A stretch of 64,000 nt of DNA, from assembly GCA_017475485.1 (NCBI GenBank), contig JAFVFO010000012.1, positions 1 to 64,000 on the forward strand, read 5' to 3'. The DNA is from Candidatus Gastranaerophilales bacterium (GTDB taxonomy: Bacteria > Cyanobacteriota > Vampirovibrionia > Gastranaerophilales > Gastranaerophilaceae). Below, in pieces: positions 9,933 to 19,013 of the stretch. Each line of letters begins with the position of its first letter. Position 1 is the first letter of the stretch. Position numbers and translations under genes: made by a program. Below the pieces are notes generated by a model, which saw nothing but the letters and a program-made list of their open reading frames with translations, was not told the DNA's origin and searched no databases.

Positions 9933-10244
9933 TTATAATTCTATTTCTTCATAATCACCCATATCTTTTAGTTGTTTTTCTTTTAATTTATGAACAGTAG
10001 CGTCAACTAATAAATCAAAAGACTTCATATTTTTTATTTTAGGTGAAAATTCTTTTATTAAGGTTTCTCTCACCATTTTTTCCAGTTTTTCATTATCCTC
10101 GTTAATGGCTTTTGCTTCAGGAATAATGTAATCTATATATCTTGAACCTATTTTATAATCTTGTAAGCCGGAAAACATTGCCCATTTCAGCCTCGGGCTT
10201 ATGTCTTTTAATTTTTGTACAAGTTTAAAATTTTTAAAATTCAT
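9933..10244 (-). CDS. Hypothetical protein, 103 aa
   Basis: I do not recognise this family. It is a charged, mostly helical small protein with no signal peptide or membrane segment, rich in Lys and Glu, with a central IDYIIPEAKAINEDNEKL stretch. The start ATG at 10244 has an AGGA-type site 4 bases upstream. Codon use resembles the neighbours, so it is probably a real gene. It converges on the diguanylate cyclase gene with 2 bp between the stops. Upstream of it lies the small-RNA candidate on the opposite strand. Confidence 0.6.
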   Translation of the reverse strand: MNFKNFKLVQKLKDISPRLKWAMFSGLQDYKIGSRYIDYIIPEAKAINEDNEKLEKMVRETLIKEFSPKIKNMKSFDLLVDATVHKLKEKQLKDMGDYEEIEL

Positions 10245-10397
10245 TTTCCTATACCTCTGGAACTTGTTTGTATGTGAGTTGCCTATTTAAAGTAAGCTGA
10301 AAAAATAAAGTGATAAATATTTGAGTTATGTTTACAAAACTTTACTTTTATTTCACTACTTGAAATAATGGTAAAATATGCTATCATGTATAATAAG

Positions 10398-10486
10398 AAA
10401 TGGCAGGGCAAAAGCCCCACCATTTAGCCCTAGAAGAGAAGCAAAACTAGGTCTATCAAAAGCCTTACAGCCTGTAAGGCTTTTTT
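10398..10486 (+). ncRNA. Candidate small structured RNA of unknown family
   Basis: Three consecutive hairpins are visible. Hairpin 1 (10398-10425) pairs AAATGG with CCATTT and GGGC with GCCC around an AAAA loop, with a symmetric CA/CA internal loop. Hairpin 2 (10429-10451) pairs CCTAG with CTAGG around a purine-rich 13-nt loop. Hairpin 3 is a strong intrinsic terminator. A TATAAT at 10389-10394 would place the transcript start near 10400. The RNA ends ~265 bp before ftsZ, so it could be an independent sRNA or a terminated leader. It does not match 6S, tmRNA, SRP RNA or a riboswitch that I know. Confidence 0.5.
10458..10486 (+). terminator. Intrinsic terminator of the small RNA candidate
   Basis: A perfect inverted repeat, AAAAGCCTTACAG against CTGTAAGGCTTTT, forms a GC-containing stem with the likely loop CAGCCTG, followed by a run of six T. 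This is a textbook Rho-independent terminator on the plus strand. Confidence 0.85.
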
Positions 10487-10750
10487 GATGAACTGTATTC
10501 TGTTCATGTTCTTTTTCCTTCCTACCTCATTTGTCAACTAGTATTCTGGGGGGTAGGTGTCGAGGGCATATTAATTTTTCAAAGTACTTCTAATATTATA
10601 TAGTATTTTTTATTATTTGAAAAGCTAAAAACAGATATTAAAAAATTTGAATTTATGTTAAGTTTAGTGCATACTTCTAGTATAAATTCTTTACATATAA
10701 ACACTTTTAAAATATAGTTAAATTAATGATGATAATAAGAGGGCTAATAA

Positions 10751-11944
10751 GTGGATAAGTTCAAATTGGACAATTATGATAGGCAACCTTCAGAATACCC
10801 AAGGTACTCAACAAATGCCAACATTAAAGTAGTCGGAGTTGGCGGCGGCGGCGGAAATGCTGTTAATCGAATGATAGCTTCCGGACTCAGCGGTGTTGAA
10901 TTTTGGGCAATGAATACAGATGCACAAGTGTTAGAAATGTCCAGTGCACCAAGAAAGGTTCAGTTAGGTACTAAATTAACTAATGGTTTAGGTGCAGGCG
11001 GTAATCCTTCAGTTGGCGAAAAAGCAGCGGAAGAATCCCGCGAAGATATCACAGTAGCACTTGATAGCGCCGATATGGTATTTGTAACTGCCGGCATGGG
11101 CGGTGGTACAGGTACAGGGGCAGCTCCCGTAGTTGCTAAAATTGCCAAGGAAATGGGTGCTTTAACAATCGGTGTTGTTACAAAACCGTTTAAATTTGAA
11201 GGTAAAAAGCGTTTAGCTCAGGCACTTCAAGGTCTTGAAAAATTAAAAGAAAATGTTGACGCTCTTATTGTTATTCCTAATGATAAATTAATGGAAGTAG
11301 TTGAACGCAGAACAACATTCAAAGACGCTTTCTCGGTTGTTGATGAAGTATTGTTGTCAGGTGTTCAAGGTATTTCAGATATAATTCTTGTCGGCGGTTT
11401 GATTAACGTTGACTTTGCTGATGTTAAGACTATTATGCAAAATTCAGGTTCTGCCTTAATGGGTATAGGTAAATCATCAGGCGAAGGAAGAGCGCTGGAA
11501 GCTGCCAAACTTGCAATTGATTCTAAATTGCTTGAATGTTCAATTAATGGTGCTACAGGTATCATCATGAATGTTACGGGCGGCCCTGATATGACATTAT
11601 TTGAAGTTAATGAAGCTGCAAGTGTTATCCATGATGCTGTGGCTGACGATGCGGAAGTTATATTCGGTGCGGTTGTTGATGATAGAATTCAAGGAGAAAT
11701 CCAAATCACAATTATTGCAACAGGTTTTGAATTAAAAAATGGCGAAGTTGCTCCGGTAAATGCTTCTGATAATAAATTATCTGCAGCAGGCTTATTTGGC
11801 GGTTTTAATACCGGCTCTTTAAGTTCATCAAGCTCTTTCCCGTTTGGCATGCCTCAAAATGAAGAAAAACAAAGAGAACAATCTCCAAGCAGTTCATCTT
11901 CGTTAGACATTCCCGAGTTTTTAAATCCTAAAAACAGATTATAA
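10751..11944 (+). CDS. ftsZ: Cell division protein FtsZ
   Basis: A 397-residue tubulin-like GTPase that polymerises into the cytokinetic Z ring. The N-terminal nucleotide site [13 protein letters not shown] lies near residue 30. The tubulin signature [10 protein letters not shown] is near residue 118, and the T7-loop and activation domain follow. The extreme C-terminus, DIPEFLNPK, is the conserved peptide that binds FtsA, ZipA or SepF-type partners. A Ser-rich linker precedes it. Translation starts at GTG 10751, 7 bases after the ribosome-binding site AGAGGG. The gene is monocistronic here, convergent with dnaA and not in a dcw cluster. Identification is certain. Confidence 0.98.
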   Translation: MDKFKLDNYDRQPSEYPRYSTNANIKVVGVGGGGGNAVNRMIASGLSGVEFWAMNTDAQVLEMSSAPRKVQLGTKLTNGLGAGGNPSVGEKAAEESREDITVALDSADMVFVTAGMGGGTGTGAAPVVAKIAKEMGALTIGVVTKPFKFEGKKRLAQALQGLEKLKENVDALIVIPNDKLMEVVERRTTFKDAFSVVDEVLLSGVQGISDIILVGGLINVDFADVKTIMQNSGSALMGIGKSSGEGRALEAAKLAIDSKLLECSINGATGIIMNVTGGPDMTLFEVNEAASVIHDAVADDAEVIFGAVVDDRIQGEIQITIIATGFELKNGEVAPVNASDNKLSAAGLFGGFNTGSLSSSSSFPFGMPQNEEKQREQSPSSSSSLDIPEFLNPKNRL

Positions 11945-11967
11945 TCAGAATTTTAAATTATTAAATT

Positions 11968-11999
11968 AAAAACCTGTCTTATGTAAGACAGGTTTTTTT
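11968..11999. terminator. Bidirectional terminator between ftsZ and dnaA
   Basis: An inverted repeat, AAACCTGTCTTA and TAAGACAGGTTT, is bounded by an A-run on the left and a T-run on the right. It can therefore terminate ftsZ on the plus strand and dnaA on the minus strand. The two genes are convergent and the stem lies exactly in the gap between their stop codons. Confidence 0.88.
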
Positions 12000-12005
12000 A
12001 AATAT

Positions 12006-13400
12006 CTAACCTCTATTTATTAAATCTTTTATTTCATCAACCACAATCTGCATGGCTTTTGAGGTTTTAATATCTTTTTTCATTTTATCGTATTGATACA
12101 TTATTGTGGTATGGTTCTTCTTAAATTCTATGGCAAGATTAGGATAGCTTAATTCTAATAATTCCCTTGTTAAATAAATTGCATACTTTCTTGCATTAAC
12201 AATTTCTTTTCCTCTTGCATTAGATAAAATATCTTCTTTTTCAATAGAAAAATATTTTGCAACAGTATCTAAAATATTATTCACTGTTATTTTTTTCTTT
12301 TTATCGTTTAAATTAAGATATTCTTTTATATTTTCAACAGTTAATTCCGTGTTATCTAAAGAAGCCATAGTGCTTGCTTTGTTGTATGCGCCTTCTAATT
12401 CCCTTATGTTTGTTGAAAATTCCTTAGCTAATAATTCAGCCACAACATCCGATATAGGAAAATTGGATAATTTTGCATGATGAGATATGATTTTTGTTCT
12501 TGTTTCTAAATCGGGAATAGTAATTCCTGCTTCTATCCCCCATTTAAAACGGCTTTTAATTCTGTCAGGTATTAATTCAAAAGCGCTTAAGGGCCTATCT
12601 GAAGCAAAAACAACCTGTTTTCCCGCTTGATGAAGCGCGTCAAATGTATTAAAAATTTCATCCTGTGTTCTTTTTTTGCCTTCAATCCATTGAATATCAT
12701 CAATTAATAAAACATCAATATTGCGATACATATCGCGGAATTTTTTCATTTTTTCATTTAAATCAACCATACTTTTATTGGAATTTAAGGCTTCAATTAA
12801 CTTATTTCCGAATTCTTCCGCTTTCGTATAACGTATTTTTAAATTAGGAAAATTTCTTAAAATTTTATGTCCTATAGCTTGCATTAAGTGCGTTTTACCC
12901 AAACCAACAGAGCCTGAAATAAATAAAGGATTAAACTTTTTTTGTCCCGGGTTTTCGGCAATCATACGCGCAACCTGATATGCAAGGCGGGAATTTTGCC
13001 CTTCTATAAAATTTTCAAATGTATATTTTAAATTTAAACCGCAGAAAGAGTGCATTTGTGCTAAATTTTCCATTTTTTTAGCGGTTTCGATATGCTCTTT
13101 TTCTTTAGGCTTAGGCATTTTTTTGGGTTTAAGAGTTTCATCTAATTTAAAGCGCACCGCACGTTTTAAACCTGTATATTCTTCAAGAGCATTTTCAATA
13201 TCTTTATTGTGTTTTGTTTGAAGAAATTGTATTGCAAAATTTTGGTTGCTTTTAATTAAAAATATTCCGTTATCTGTTTCTTCATAAAGCCCCGTAACCG
13301 GTTCAAGCGTAGATAACCAAGGACTTGCAAAAGATATCCTGTTGTTTAGAATTTGTATAAACTCATCCCAAGATTTTGTATCAGTAGTTTGTATAGCCAC
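12006..13400 (-). CDS. dnaA: Chromosomal replication initiator protein DnaA
   Basis: A 464-residue protein of usual length. Domain I (~1-80) is followed by a short linker. The AAA+ domain III has Walker A GSVGLGKTHL near residue 163 and Walker B VLLIDDIQWIEGK near 228. Domain IV carries the DnaA-box-binding helix-turn-helix with the family signature FKKNHTTIMYQYDKMKKD. It unwinds oriC and loads the helicase. The start is GTG at 13400, with an AAAGGAA site 5 bases upstream. No dnaN, gyrB or DnaA-box cluster is adjacent, so this locus is probably not the origin. Identification is certain. Confidence 0.98.
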   Translation of the reverse strand: MAIQTTDTKSWDEFIQILNNRISFASPWLSTLEPVTGLYEETDNGIFLIKSNQNFAIQFLQTKHNKDIENALEEYTGLKRAVRFKLDETLKPKKMPKPKEKEHIETAKKMENLAQMHSFCGLNLKYTFENFIEGQNSRLAYQVARMIAENPGQKKFNPLFISGSVGLGKTHLMQAIGHKILRNFPNLKIRYTKAEEFGNKLIEALNSNKSMVDLNEKMKKFRDMYRNIDVLLIDDIQWIEGKKRTQDEIFNTFDALHQAGKQVVFASDRPLSAFELIPDRIKSRFKWGIEAGITIPDLETRTKIISHHAKLSNFPISDVVAELLAKEFSTNIRELEGAYNKASTMASLDNTELTVENIKEYLNLNDKKKKITVNNILDTVAKYFSIEKEDILSNARGKEIVNARKYAIYLTRELLELSYPNLAIEFKKNHTTIMYQYDKMKKDIKTSKAMQIVVDEIKDLINRG

Positions 13401-13499
13401 TAAAATTCCTTTGTTGTAACTTCCATTTTAATACTTAAAGGCAAAATATAGTTAATAGTCATGCCCTTTTTTATATTTTACTATAAATAAAAAATGTAG

Positions 13500-13505
13500 T
13501 AAAAT
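13500..13505 (+). promoter_or_regulatory. -10 element giving a probable leaderless radical SAM mRNA
   Basis: TAAAAT ends 6 bases before the ATG at 13512. The intervening TTATTT cannot serve as a ribosome-binding site. Spacing matches the leaderless pattern seen at other genes in this window. Confidence 0.4.
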
Positions 13506-13511
13506 TTATTT

Positions 13512-14612
13512 ATGATTAATAACTCAAGGCTTTTTGACGCTGCGCGCGACCTTTTTTCAAAATATGCCCAAAGAACAAGGCATGGGATTTTGCCTGTTCG
13601 TTTTTTCTTTGAGCTTACCCACAGGTGTAATTTATTCTGCCCATATTGCTATTTAGGTAAAAACAGAGTTAAAGAAGAAATGACCACAGTACAGTGGCTT
13701 GATGTTATTAAACAAATTCCTTTTTATTCTTTTATTACCCTTGTCGGGGGTGAACCTTTAATCAGAGAAGATTTCCCTGAAATCCTATCGGCATGTGCAA
13801 AAAAAACATACAATAAAACCCATGTTGTTACAAATGGTGTTTTAATTGATGAAAAAATAGTTGATTCTTTCATTAAATCAAAACTTTTACTTTTAAGCGT
13901 TTCGCTTGACGGCTGGATGGAGCACCATGACATTGAAAGAGGGCATAAAGATAAAACAAAAAGTGCATTTAAGCGAATTTTAAAAAACTTAGATGATTTA
14001 TCTTTGCAATGTAAGGCTTCTCATACAAATATCATGGTTGATATAAAAACAATTGTATTAAAAGATAATTTAGAAGACATTTTAAAATTATATGAATTTG
14101 CAACAAACAAAGGTTTTGAATTTTTCTCAATTTCATTTTTAAGAAACAATAATTTAAAACAGAACCCTTGTTTATCGGATAATTTCACAAAAGAATTTTA
14201 TGCTCAAAATTACCCTATAGAACCATATTTCGATATGGAAAAATTTGAAAAAATTTATCTTGAAATGCAAAAAATGAAAAAATATTCAAAAACAAAAATT
14301 CGTTTTGCACCTAAATTTGACGAACATAACTCTAAATTAGAGCTTGATAAAATAAAAAGATTTTTTACGGAAGTCAATAAACCCGTTAATGAAATTTATG
14401 AACCATGTTTATACCCATGGGCAAATACAATAATTAATCCAATGGGTGATATCTATCCTTGTTTATCTTATAAAATGGGTAATGTTAAAGATACAAAAAT
14501 CATAGATATATTTAATTCGCAAAAATATCTGCGCTTTAGGGAAAATCTTAAAAACTCGCATGTTTTCTCATCTTGCCAAATGTGCTGCGAGTTGAAGGTT
14601 AAAGGAAAATAA
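13512..14612 (+). CDS. Radical SAM/SPASM-type enzyme
   Basis: The radical SAM cluster motif CNLFCPYC (CxxxCxxC) lies at residues ~38-45, followed by GGEPLIRED, the usual SAM-contacting segment. The C-terminus holds further cysteines (EPCLYPW, DIYPC, SSCQMCC) arranged like a SPASM or Twitch auxiliary-cluster domain. Such enzymes often modify peptides or act in cofactor synthesis; the substrate cannot be read from sequence. The stop codon is immediately followed by the ATG of an M16 peptidase gene, so the two are cotranscribed. That pairing resembles RiPP maturation systems such as PqqE with PqqF, but no precursor peptide gene is visible beside them. Start at 13512 is supported by a -10 six bases upstream. 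Confidence 0.85.
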   Translation: MINNSRLFDAARDLFSKYAQRTRHGILPVRFFFELTHRCNLFCPYCYLGKNRVKEEMTTVQWLDVIKQIPFYSFITLVGGEPLIREDFPEILSACAKKTYNKTHVVTNGVLIDEKIVDSFIKSKLLLLSVSLDGWMEHHDIERGHKDKTKSAFKRILKNLDDLSLQCKASHTNIMVDIKTIVLKDNLEDILKLYEFATNKGFEFFSISFLRNNNLKQNPCLSDNFTKEFYAQNYPIEPYFDMEKFEKIYLEMQKMKKYSKTKIRFAPKFDEHNSKLELDKIKRFFTEVNKPVNEIYEPCLYPWANTIINPMGDIYPCLSYKMGNVKDTKIIDIFNSQKYLRFRENLKNSHVFSSCQMCCELKVKGK

Positions 14613-17216
14613 ATGAAAAAATTAGCAATAATAATATCTATCCTTTTTTTAAATTTATCTTTTTGTTTAGGGTTAGAAGAAGGATTAAGCGTTACAACAC
14701 TTCCTTCCGGACAAAAAGTAATTATTAAAGAAATACACGATAATGCGATTGTAAAAATTGATACCTGGATAAATACAGGTTCAATTAATGAAGACGATAA
14801 AACAAACGGAATAAGCCATTTTTTAGAGCACTTATTTTTTAAAGGTACACAAAAATACCCAACCGGAACTTTTGATAAAATCTTAGATTCAAAAGGTGCG
14901 CATGTTAATGCTGCAACAAGTAAAGATTACACGCATTATTATATTGAAATACCTTCCGAATATTTTGATTTAGCATTGAATTTGCATGCAGATATGCTTC
15001 AAAACCCAATGATACCAAGAAAAGAACTTGAAAAAGAAAGAAGCGTTGTTATAGAAGAAATATCAAAAACCAAAGACAGCCCCTCGAACAGGGTTTTTGA
15101 TAATATTTATAAAATATTCTATGAAAAATCAAATCATCCATACAAAAGAACGGTTATAGGTACAAAAGAAAATATCCAAACAGTCACAAGAGAAGAAATT
15201 CTTGATTATTTTAATCGTTTTTATACCCCCGATGCCTATACTACAGTAATTGTCGGGGATGTAAATAAGTTAGATGCCCTGAAAAAAACAGCTGCCGCAT
15301 TTAATCGTGAAAAAAGAAATAAAGAAAACATTAAATATCCTCAAATAAAGCCTTTAAACGGTATTGAGCGTATTTACGATACAATGGATATTAACAAAAA
15401 CCATACTATCATTGCTTTTTTAGCACCAAAATTCAAAGATGAAAAAGATAATTACCCCCTTGATGTTTTATCTACAATGCTTTCAGACGGCAAAAGCTCT
15501 ATTTTAAATCAAAGTTTAAAAGAAGATAAAGAGCTTGTTTTATCTGTTTCTGCGGGGAATTATTCACAAAAAGATTCGGGAATATTCTATATTTATACAA
15601 CTTATAATCCGGATAATGAAGAAAAAATTGAAAGTGCCGTAACAGACGAATTAAAAAAAATTCAAGCAGGCGATTTTGATGAAAACTTAATTGCAAAAGC
15701 TAAAAATCAAATTAAAACAGATACATACTACAGCCGCGAAAGCATTTCAAATATATCTGATGAATTAGGCTATATTTATACATTTTCGGGCAATTTGAAT
15801 TATTATGAAAATTATCTTAAAAATATTGATAAAGTTACAAAAGAAGATATTATAAAAGCTGCAAAAAAATATCTGACTCTTGATAAATACGCCCTGTCAA
15901 CCATAAGAGCAAGAGATTTTAAACCTGTTTCAAACACAATAAAAAAAGATGAAACAAAGCCAAAATTAATTCAACAACTTAATGACACTAAAAAAGTTAT
16001 GTTAGAAAATAATGCAATACTTATTACAAAAAAGAAAAAAACCAATTCTATTATTGCAATGGATATTTCAATAAAAGGTTCAAAAGCACTGGAAGAAAAA
16101 CCAATAACCGCAATGCTTGCAGCAAGTGCTTCTACGACCGGCTCAAGCAATTATACAAATTCTCAATTCGCACAATTTTTAGATGAAAACGGTATAAGAC
16201 TTGGTGTTTCATCTTCAAATGATGTTTTTTCAATAGTTATACAAACAACAAAAGATAATCTTGACAAGGCATTTGTTGCGCTAAATGAGGTTATTAATAA
16301 TCCTACTTTTCAAGATAGTGAAATAAATAAAATTAAACAAAGAAAAATTCAAGAATTAAAGGCCATTTCAGATAGTCCTTCAAGTTATGTTTTTGATGAA
16401 TTTAAAAGACTGGCATTTCAAAATTCAATATACGGACAAAATTCAACATTTATTTTAAACAACATCAATAACGTTACAAGAAATGATATTGTTGAATTTT
16501 ATTCAAAAATTATAAATCCTGAAAATATGAATATTACCGTTGTCGGTGATATTGATGAAAACTATATTTCATCTCAATTAAATAAAATTATAAAAAAGAA
16601 TGATAAATCTCAAAAATTTGAATATTCAAAACAATATTTTTCTTCTTTTAAACCAAAGAAAAATATTGAAACCACTCTTTATAAAAATGAAGTACAAGCA
16701 AACTGGATGGCACTCGGGTATAAAACCTGCGGAGCTTTAAACAGGCGCGATATTGCCATTTTAAATGTAATTAATGCTATTTTAGGAGAGGGTATGTCAA
16801 GCAGATTGTTTGTAAATTTAAGAGAAAATAAGGCGCTTGGCTATACCGTAGGTTCAACTTTATCAACAAATGTATTAGACGGAGCATTTGTAGCTTATAT
16901 CGGAACAAATAAAAATAGTATTGAAGAAGCAAAACAAGGACTAATTGATGAAATAGAACGTCTTAAATCAGAACCTGTTACATCAGCAGAACTTCAAAAT
17001 GCAAAAGACAAGATAACGGGTAAATTCCTGCTAGGACTTGAAACAAATATGTCAGAAGCTGATTTATTGAGCTGGTATTCTGTATTAGGGCGCGATTTGG
17101 GCGCATTTGAAGAATATAAAAAAGCAATTAAGAACGTCAGCCAAAATGACATTTTAGAAATTGCAAATAAATATTTTTCTCAACCGTATATTTATACCGT
17201 AGTTATGGAAAAATAA
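14613..17216 (+). CDS. Secreted two-domain M16 family zinc peptidase
   Basis: An 867-residue protein with an N-terminal signal peptide (KKLAIIISILFLNLSFC). The inverted zinc motif HxxEH appears as HFLEH near residue 70, with the distal glutamate expected ~75 residues later in EEIS. A second M16 unit (~residues 450-867) lacks HxxEH and is the usual inactive half, with a typical R/Y-type segment SSRLFVNLRENKALGYTVG. M16 peptidases degrade or process short peptides inside a two-lobed chamber. It starts one base after the radical SAM stop codon. Its export suggests action on an envelope or secreted peptide. Alternative: a general envelope peptidase unrelated to the radical SAM product. Confidence 0.92.
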   Translation: MKKLAIIISILFLNLSFCLGLEEGLSVTTLPSGQKVIIKEIHDNAIVKIDTWINTGSINEDDKTNGISHFLEHLFFKGTQKYPTGTFDKILDSKGAHVNAATSKDYTHYYIEIPSEYFDLALNLHADMLQNPMIPRKELEKERSVVIEEISKTKDSPSNRVFDNIYKIFYEKSNHPYKRTVIGTKENIQTVTREEILDYFNRFYTPDAYTTVIVGDVNKLDALKKTAAAFNREKRNKENIKYPQIKPLNGIERIYDTMDINKNHTIIAFLAPKFKDEKDNYPLDVLSTMLSDGKSSILNQSLKEDKELVLSVSAGNYSQKDSGIFYIYTTYNPDNEEKIESAVTDELKKIQAGDFDENLIAKAKNQIKTDTYYSRESISNISDELGYIYTFSGNLNYYENYLKNIDKVTKEDIIKAAKKYLTLDKYALSTIRARDFKPVSNTIKKDETKPKLIQQLNDTKKVMLENNAILITKKKKTNSIIAMDISIKGSKALEEKPITAMLAASASTTGSSNYTNSQFAQFLDENGIRLGVSSSNDVFSIVIQTTKDNLDKAFVALNEVINNPTFQDSEINKIKQRKIQELKAISDSPSSYVFDEFKRLAFQNSIYGQNSTFILNNINNVTRNDIVEFYSKIINPENMNITVVGDIDENYISSQLNKIIKKNDKSQKFEYSKQYFSSFKPKKNIETTLYKNEVQANWMALGYKTCGALNRRDIAILNVINAILGEGMSSRLFVNLRENKALGYTVGSTLSTNVLDGAFVAYIGTNKNSIEEAKQGLIDEIERLKSEPVTSAELQNAKDKITGKFLLGLETNMSEADLLSWYSVLGRDLGAFEEYKKAIKNVSQNDILEIANKYFSQPYIYTVVMEK

Positions 17217-17243
17217 TATCCATGGCAGCTTTTATTGTCATGG

Positions 17244-17249
17244 TATAAT
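17244..17249 (+). promoter_or_regulatory. queA: Extended -10 element for queA
   Basis: TGG-TATAAT is a perfect extended -10. Only six bases (TTTTCT) separate it from the queA ATG at 17256, and no Shine-Dalgarno sequence is present. A leaderless queA transcript is the simplest reading. Confidence 0.55.
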
Positions 17250-17255
17250 TTTTCT

Positions 17256-18293
17256 ATGACTTATAAATTATCTGATTTTGATTATAATTTACCTTCTGAA
17301 TTAATTGCGCAGTATCCTGTAAAAAATAGGACAAATTGCCGTATGATGCACTTATTGCGCGATAAATCGGAAGTTTTAGATGAACATTTTTATGATATTT
17401 TAAATTATTTATCTTGTGATGATGTATTGGTTTTAAATGATACCAAGGTTTATCCTGCCCGTTTAAAGGCAAAAAGAGCCTCGGGCGCCGAAGTTGAAAT
17501 ATTTCTGTTAAATCCTTTAGGAGATAATTATTGGCTTTGTTTAACAAAGAACTTTAAAAGGGTGAAAATTGGCGAAACTCTTGAAATTGCGCCTGAATTT
17601 AGTGCGGAATTAATTGAAAAAAAAGAAGCAAAGCCTGATGAAATCCCTGAATACATCGTTAAATTGAGTTATAAAGGTGATATTTATGAAACCTTAAATA
17701 AATATGGTTCAATTCCCCTGCCCCCTTATATTACAAGAGAGGCAAATAAAGATGATGACAGCGATTATCAAACCGTTTTTGCGCGCCATATCGGCTCTGT
17801 TGCATGTCCTACTGCAGGGCTGCATTTTGATACGGATTTACTTGAAAAAATTACAAAAAAAGGGGTGAAAATTGCCTATGTTACCTTAAATGTCGGCCTT
17901 GGCACATTTATGCCCGTAAAATGCGAAAATATTGAAGACCATACAATGCATTATGAAAGTTTTTCAATATCAAAAGAAACCGCCGATTTAATAAATAATA
18001 AAAAAGGTTCGGTTATTGCAGTCGGAACTACTGTTTTAAGATGTTTGGAAGCAACATATCAAAAATATAATAAAATTATTGAAACAGCCGATAAAACAAA
18101 TATTTTTATTTATCCGCCCTACAAAATCAAATCTATTGATAAATTAATAACTAATTTTCATTTGCCAAAATCAACACTTATTATGCTTGTAAGCGCATTC
18201 GCAGGTAAAGACTTCATATTCAGCGCATATAAACAAGCAATTGAAAACAAATACCGCTTTTTTTCTTACGGAGATTGCATGTTTATTGAATAG
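17256..18293 (+). CDS. queA: tRNA preQ1(34) S-adenosylmethionine ribosyltransferase-isomerase
   Basis: A 345-residue protein close to the usual QueA length (~350). QueA transfers and isomerises the ribosyl part of SAM onto preQ1 at tRNA position 34, forming epoxyqueuosine in the queuosine pathway. Family hallmarks are YNLPSELIAQYP at the start, DDVLVLNDTKVYPARL, and HIGSVACPTAGLHFD near residue 190. I chose ATG at 17256. An in-frame TTG at 17235 would add seven residues but would overlap the promoter. No other queuosine gene is in the window. Confidence 0.96.
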   Translation: MTYKLSDFDYNLPSELIAQYPVKNRTNCRMMHLLRDKSEVLDEHFYDILNYLSCDDVLVLNDTKVYPARLKAKRASGAEVEIFLLNPLGDNYWLCLTKNFKRVKIGETLEIAPEFSAELIEKKEAKPDEIPEYIVKLSYKGDIYETLNKYGSIPLPPYITREANKDDDSDYQTVFARHIGSVACPTAGLHFDTDLLEKITKKGVKIAYVTLNVGLGTFMPVKCENIEDHTMHYESFSISKETADLINNKKGSVIAVGTTVLRCLEATYQKYNKIIETADKTNIFIYPPYKIKSIDKLITNFHLPKSTLIMLVSAFAGKDFIFSAYKQAIENKYRFFSYGDCMFIE

Positions 18294-18416
18294 TTAAATC
18301 CCAGATCTTTCTTTGATGTAGTAAATTTTTATGGTATGCAAATATATAAAATTGCTACAGATTCAATTGAAGATTAAAAAACAATTTGATATAATTTAAT
18401 ATGTAAGGAGATAACC

Positions 18417-18662
18417 ATGGAAATATCTTTAGACAAAGATTTCGATAATTTTATAAAAGAACAAATGGCAACGGGACTGTATAAATCGGTTAATGACATC
18501 ATTCAAGAGGCTTTATCGCTCTTTAGATTAAGAAAATCAATATCTCAAGAAAAAATTGATGAATTCAACGGAGAAATTCAAAAAGGACTTGATGATATCG
18601 AAGCAGGTAAATTTTCCAGTGGTGATGAATTTTTTAAGAAATTAATTGCAAAATATGAATAA
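18417..18662 (+). CDS. ParD-like type II antitoxin
   Basis: An 81-residue protein. The N-terminal half (SLDKDFDNFIKEQMATG ... SVNDIIQEALSLF) is a ribbon-helix-helix of the ParD/CopG type, used to bind the operon's own operator. The charged C-terminal half is the expected toxin-wrapping segment. It has a strong AAGGAG site and a TATAAT about 25 bases upstream of the start. It overlaps the following ParE-like gene by 8 bases, the classic antitoxin-toxin arrangement. Autoregulation is likely but no operator repeat was pinned down. Confidence 0.83.
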   Translation: MEISLDKDFDNFIKEQMATGLYKSVNDIIQEALSLFRLRKSISQEKIDEFNGEIQKGLDDIEAGKFSSGDEFFKKLIAKYE

Positions 18663-18954
18663 ATTAAAACTCGTAATCACAGATACGGCAAAAGACGACA
18701 TTACCGCAATTGTAGATTATATAGCTAATGATAATATTAATGCTGCCAAAAATACGGCAATGTATTTATATAAAATTTGCAATGATTTAACGATTTTTCC
18801 AAATATTGGGATAACAAGAATAGATTTAACGAATGAAAATTTAAAATTTTTTGTTATTAAAAAAAGATATATTATTGTTTATAAAATTGAAGGCAAAATA
18901 TTGTATATCTCAAGAGTATTGTCAGGCTATCAAGATATTTGCTTCTTATTTTAA
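18655..18954 (+). CDS. ParE/RelE-family toxin
   Basis: A 99-residue protein with ParE/RelE-fold features. LVITDTAKDDITAIVDYIA opens the domain, and the end reads YIIVYKIEGKILYISRVLSGYQDI, a typical toxin C-terminus. ParE members poison DNA gyrase and RelE members cleave mRNA; sequence alone does not decide which. I chose ATG 18655, giving the ATGAATAA overlap with the antitoxin stop; an in-frame TTG at 18646 is an alternative. The pair forms an isolated stabilisation or stress module. Confidence 0.83.
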   Translation: MNKLKLVITDTAKDDITAIVDYIANDNINAAKNTAMYLYKICNDLTIFPNIGITRIDLTNENLKFFVIKKRYIIVYKIEGKILYISRVLSGYQDICFLF

Positions 18955-19013
18955 ATTTTGATTGCAACTTCAATGAATAATGCTAAAATAATTTCATAAA
19001 GGAGAAATAAAAA

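Larger units (their letters stand above)
10245..10750. other. 506-bp intergenic region with sRNA candidate and ftsZ promoter region
   Basis: No protein-coding frame is supported here. It holds the structured RNA candidate at 10398-10486 and its terminator. Around 10519-10560 is a pyrimidine-rich tract and a CCTACC ... GGTAGG inverted pair separated by ~25 bases. An AT-rich stretch then leads to ftsZ, which should contain its promoter. I see no riboswitch consensus that I can name. Confidence 0.6.

Noticed and set aside
10398..10486. 6S RNA, tmRNA, SRP RNA or a known riboswitch
   Set aside because: Length and conserved motifs do not match any of these; only the generic hairpin-terminator structure is supported.
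13401..13511. Replication origin upstream of dnaA
   Set aside because: No cluster of DnaA boxes (TTATCCACA-like) or AT-rich unwinding block with boxes is visible in the 111 bp.
18417..18954. Complete mobile element around the toxin-antitoxin pair
   Set aside because: No inverted repeats, transposase or duplication flanks; it looks like a simple two-gene module.
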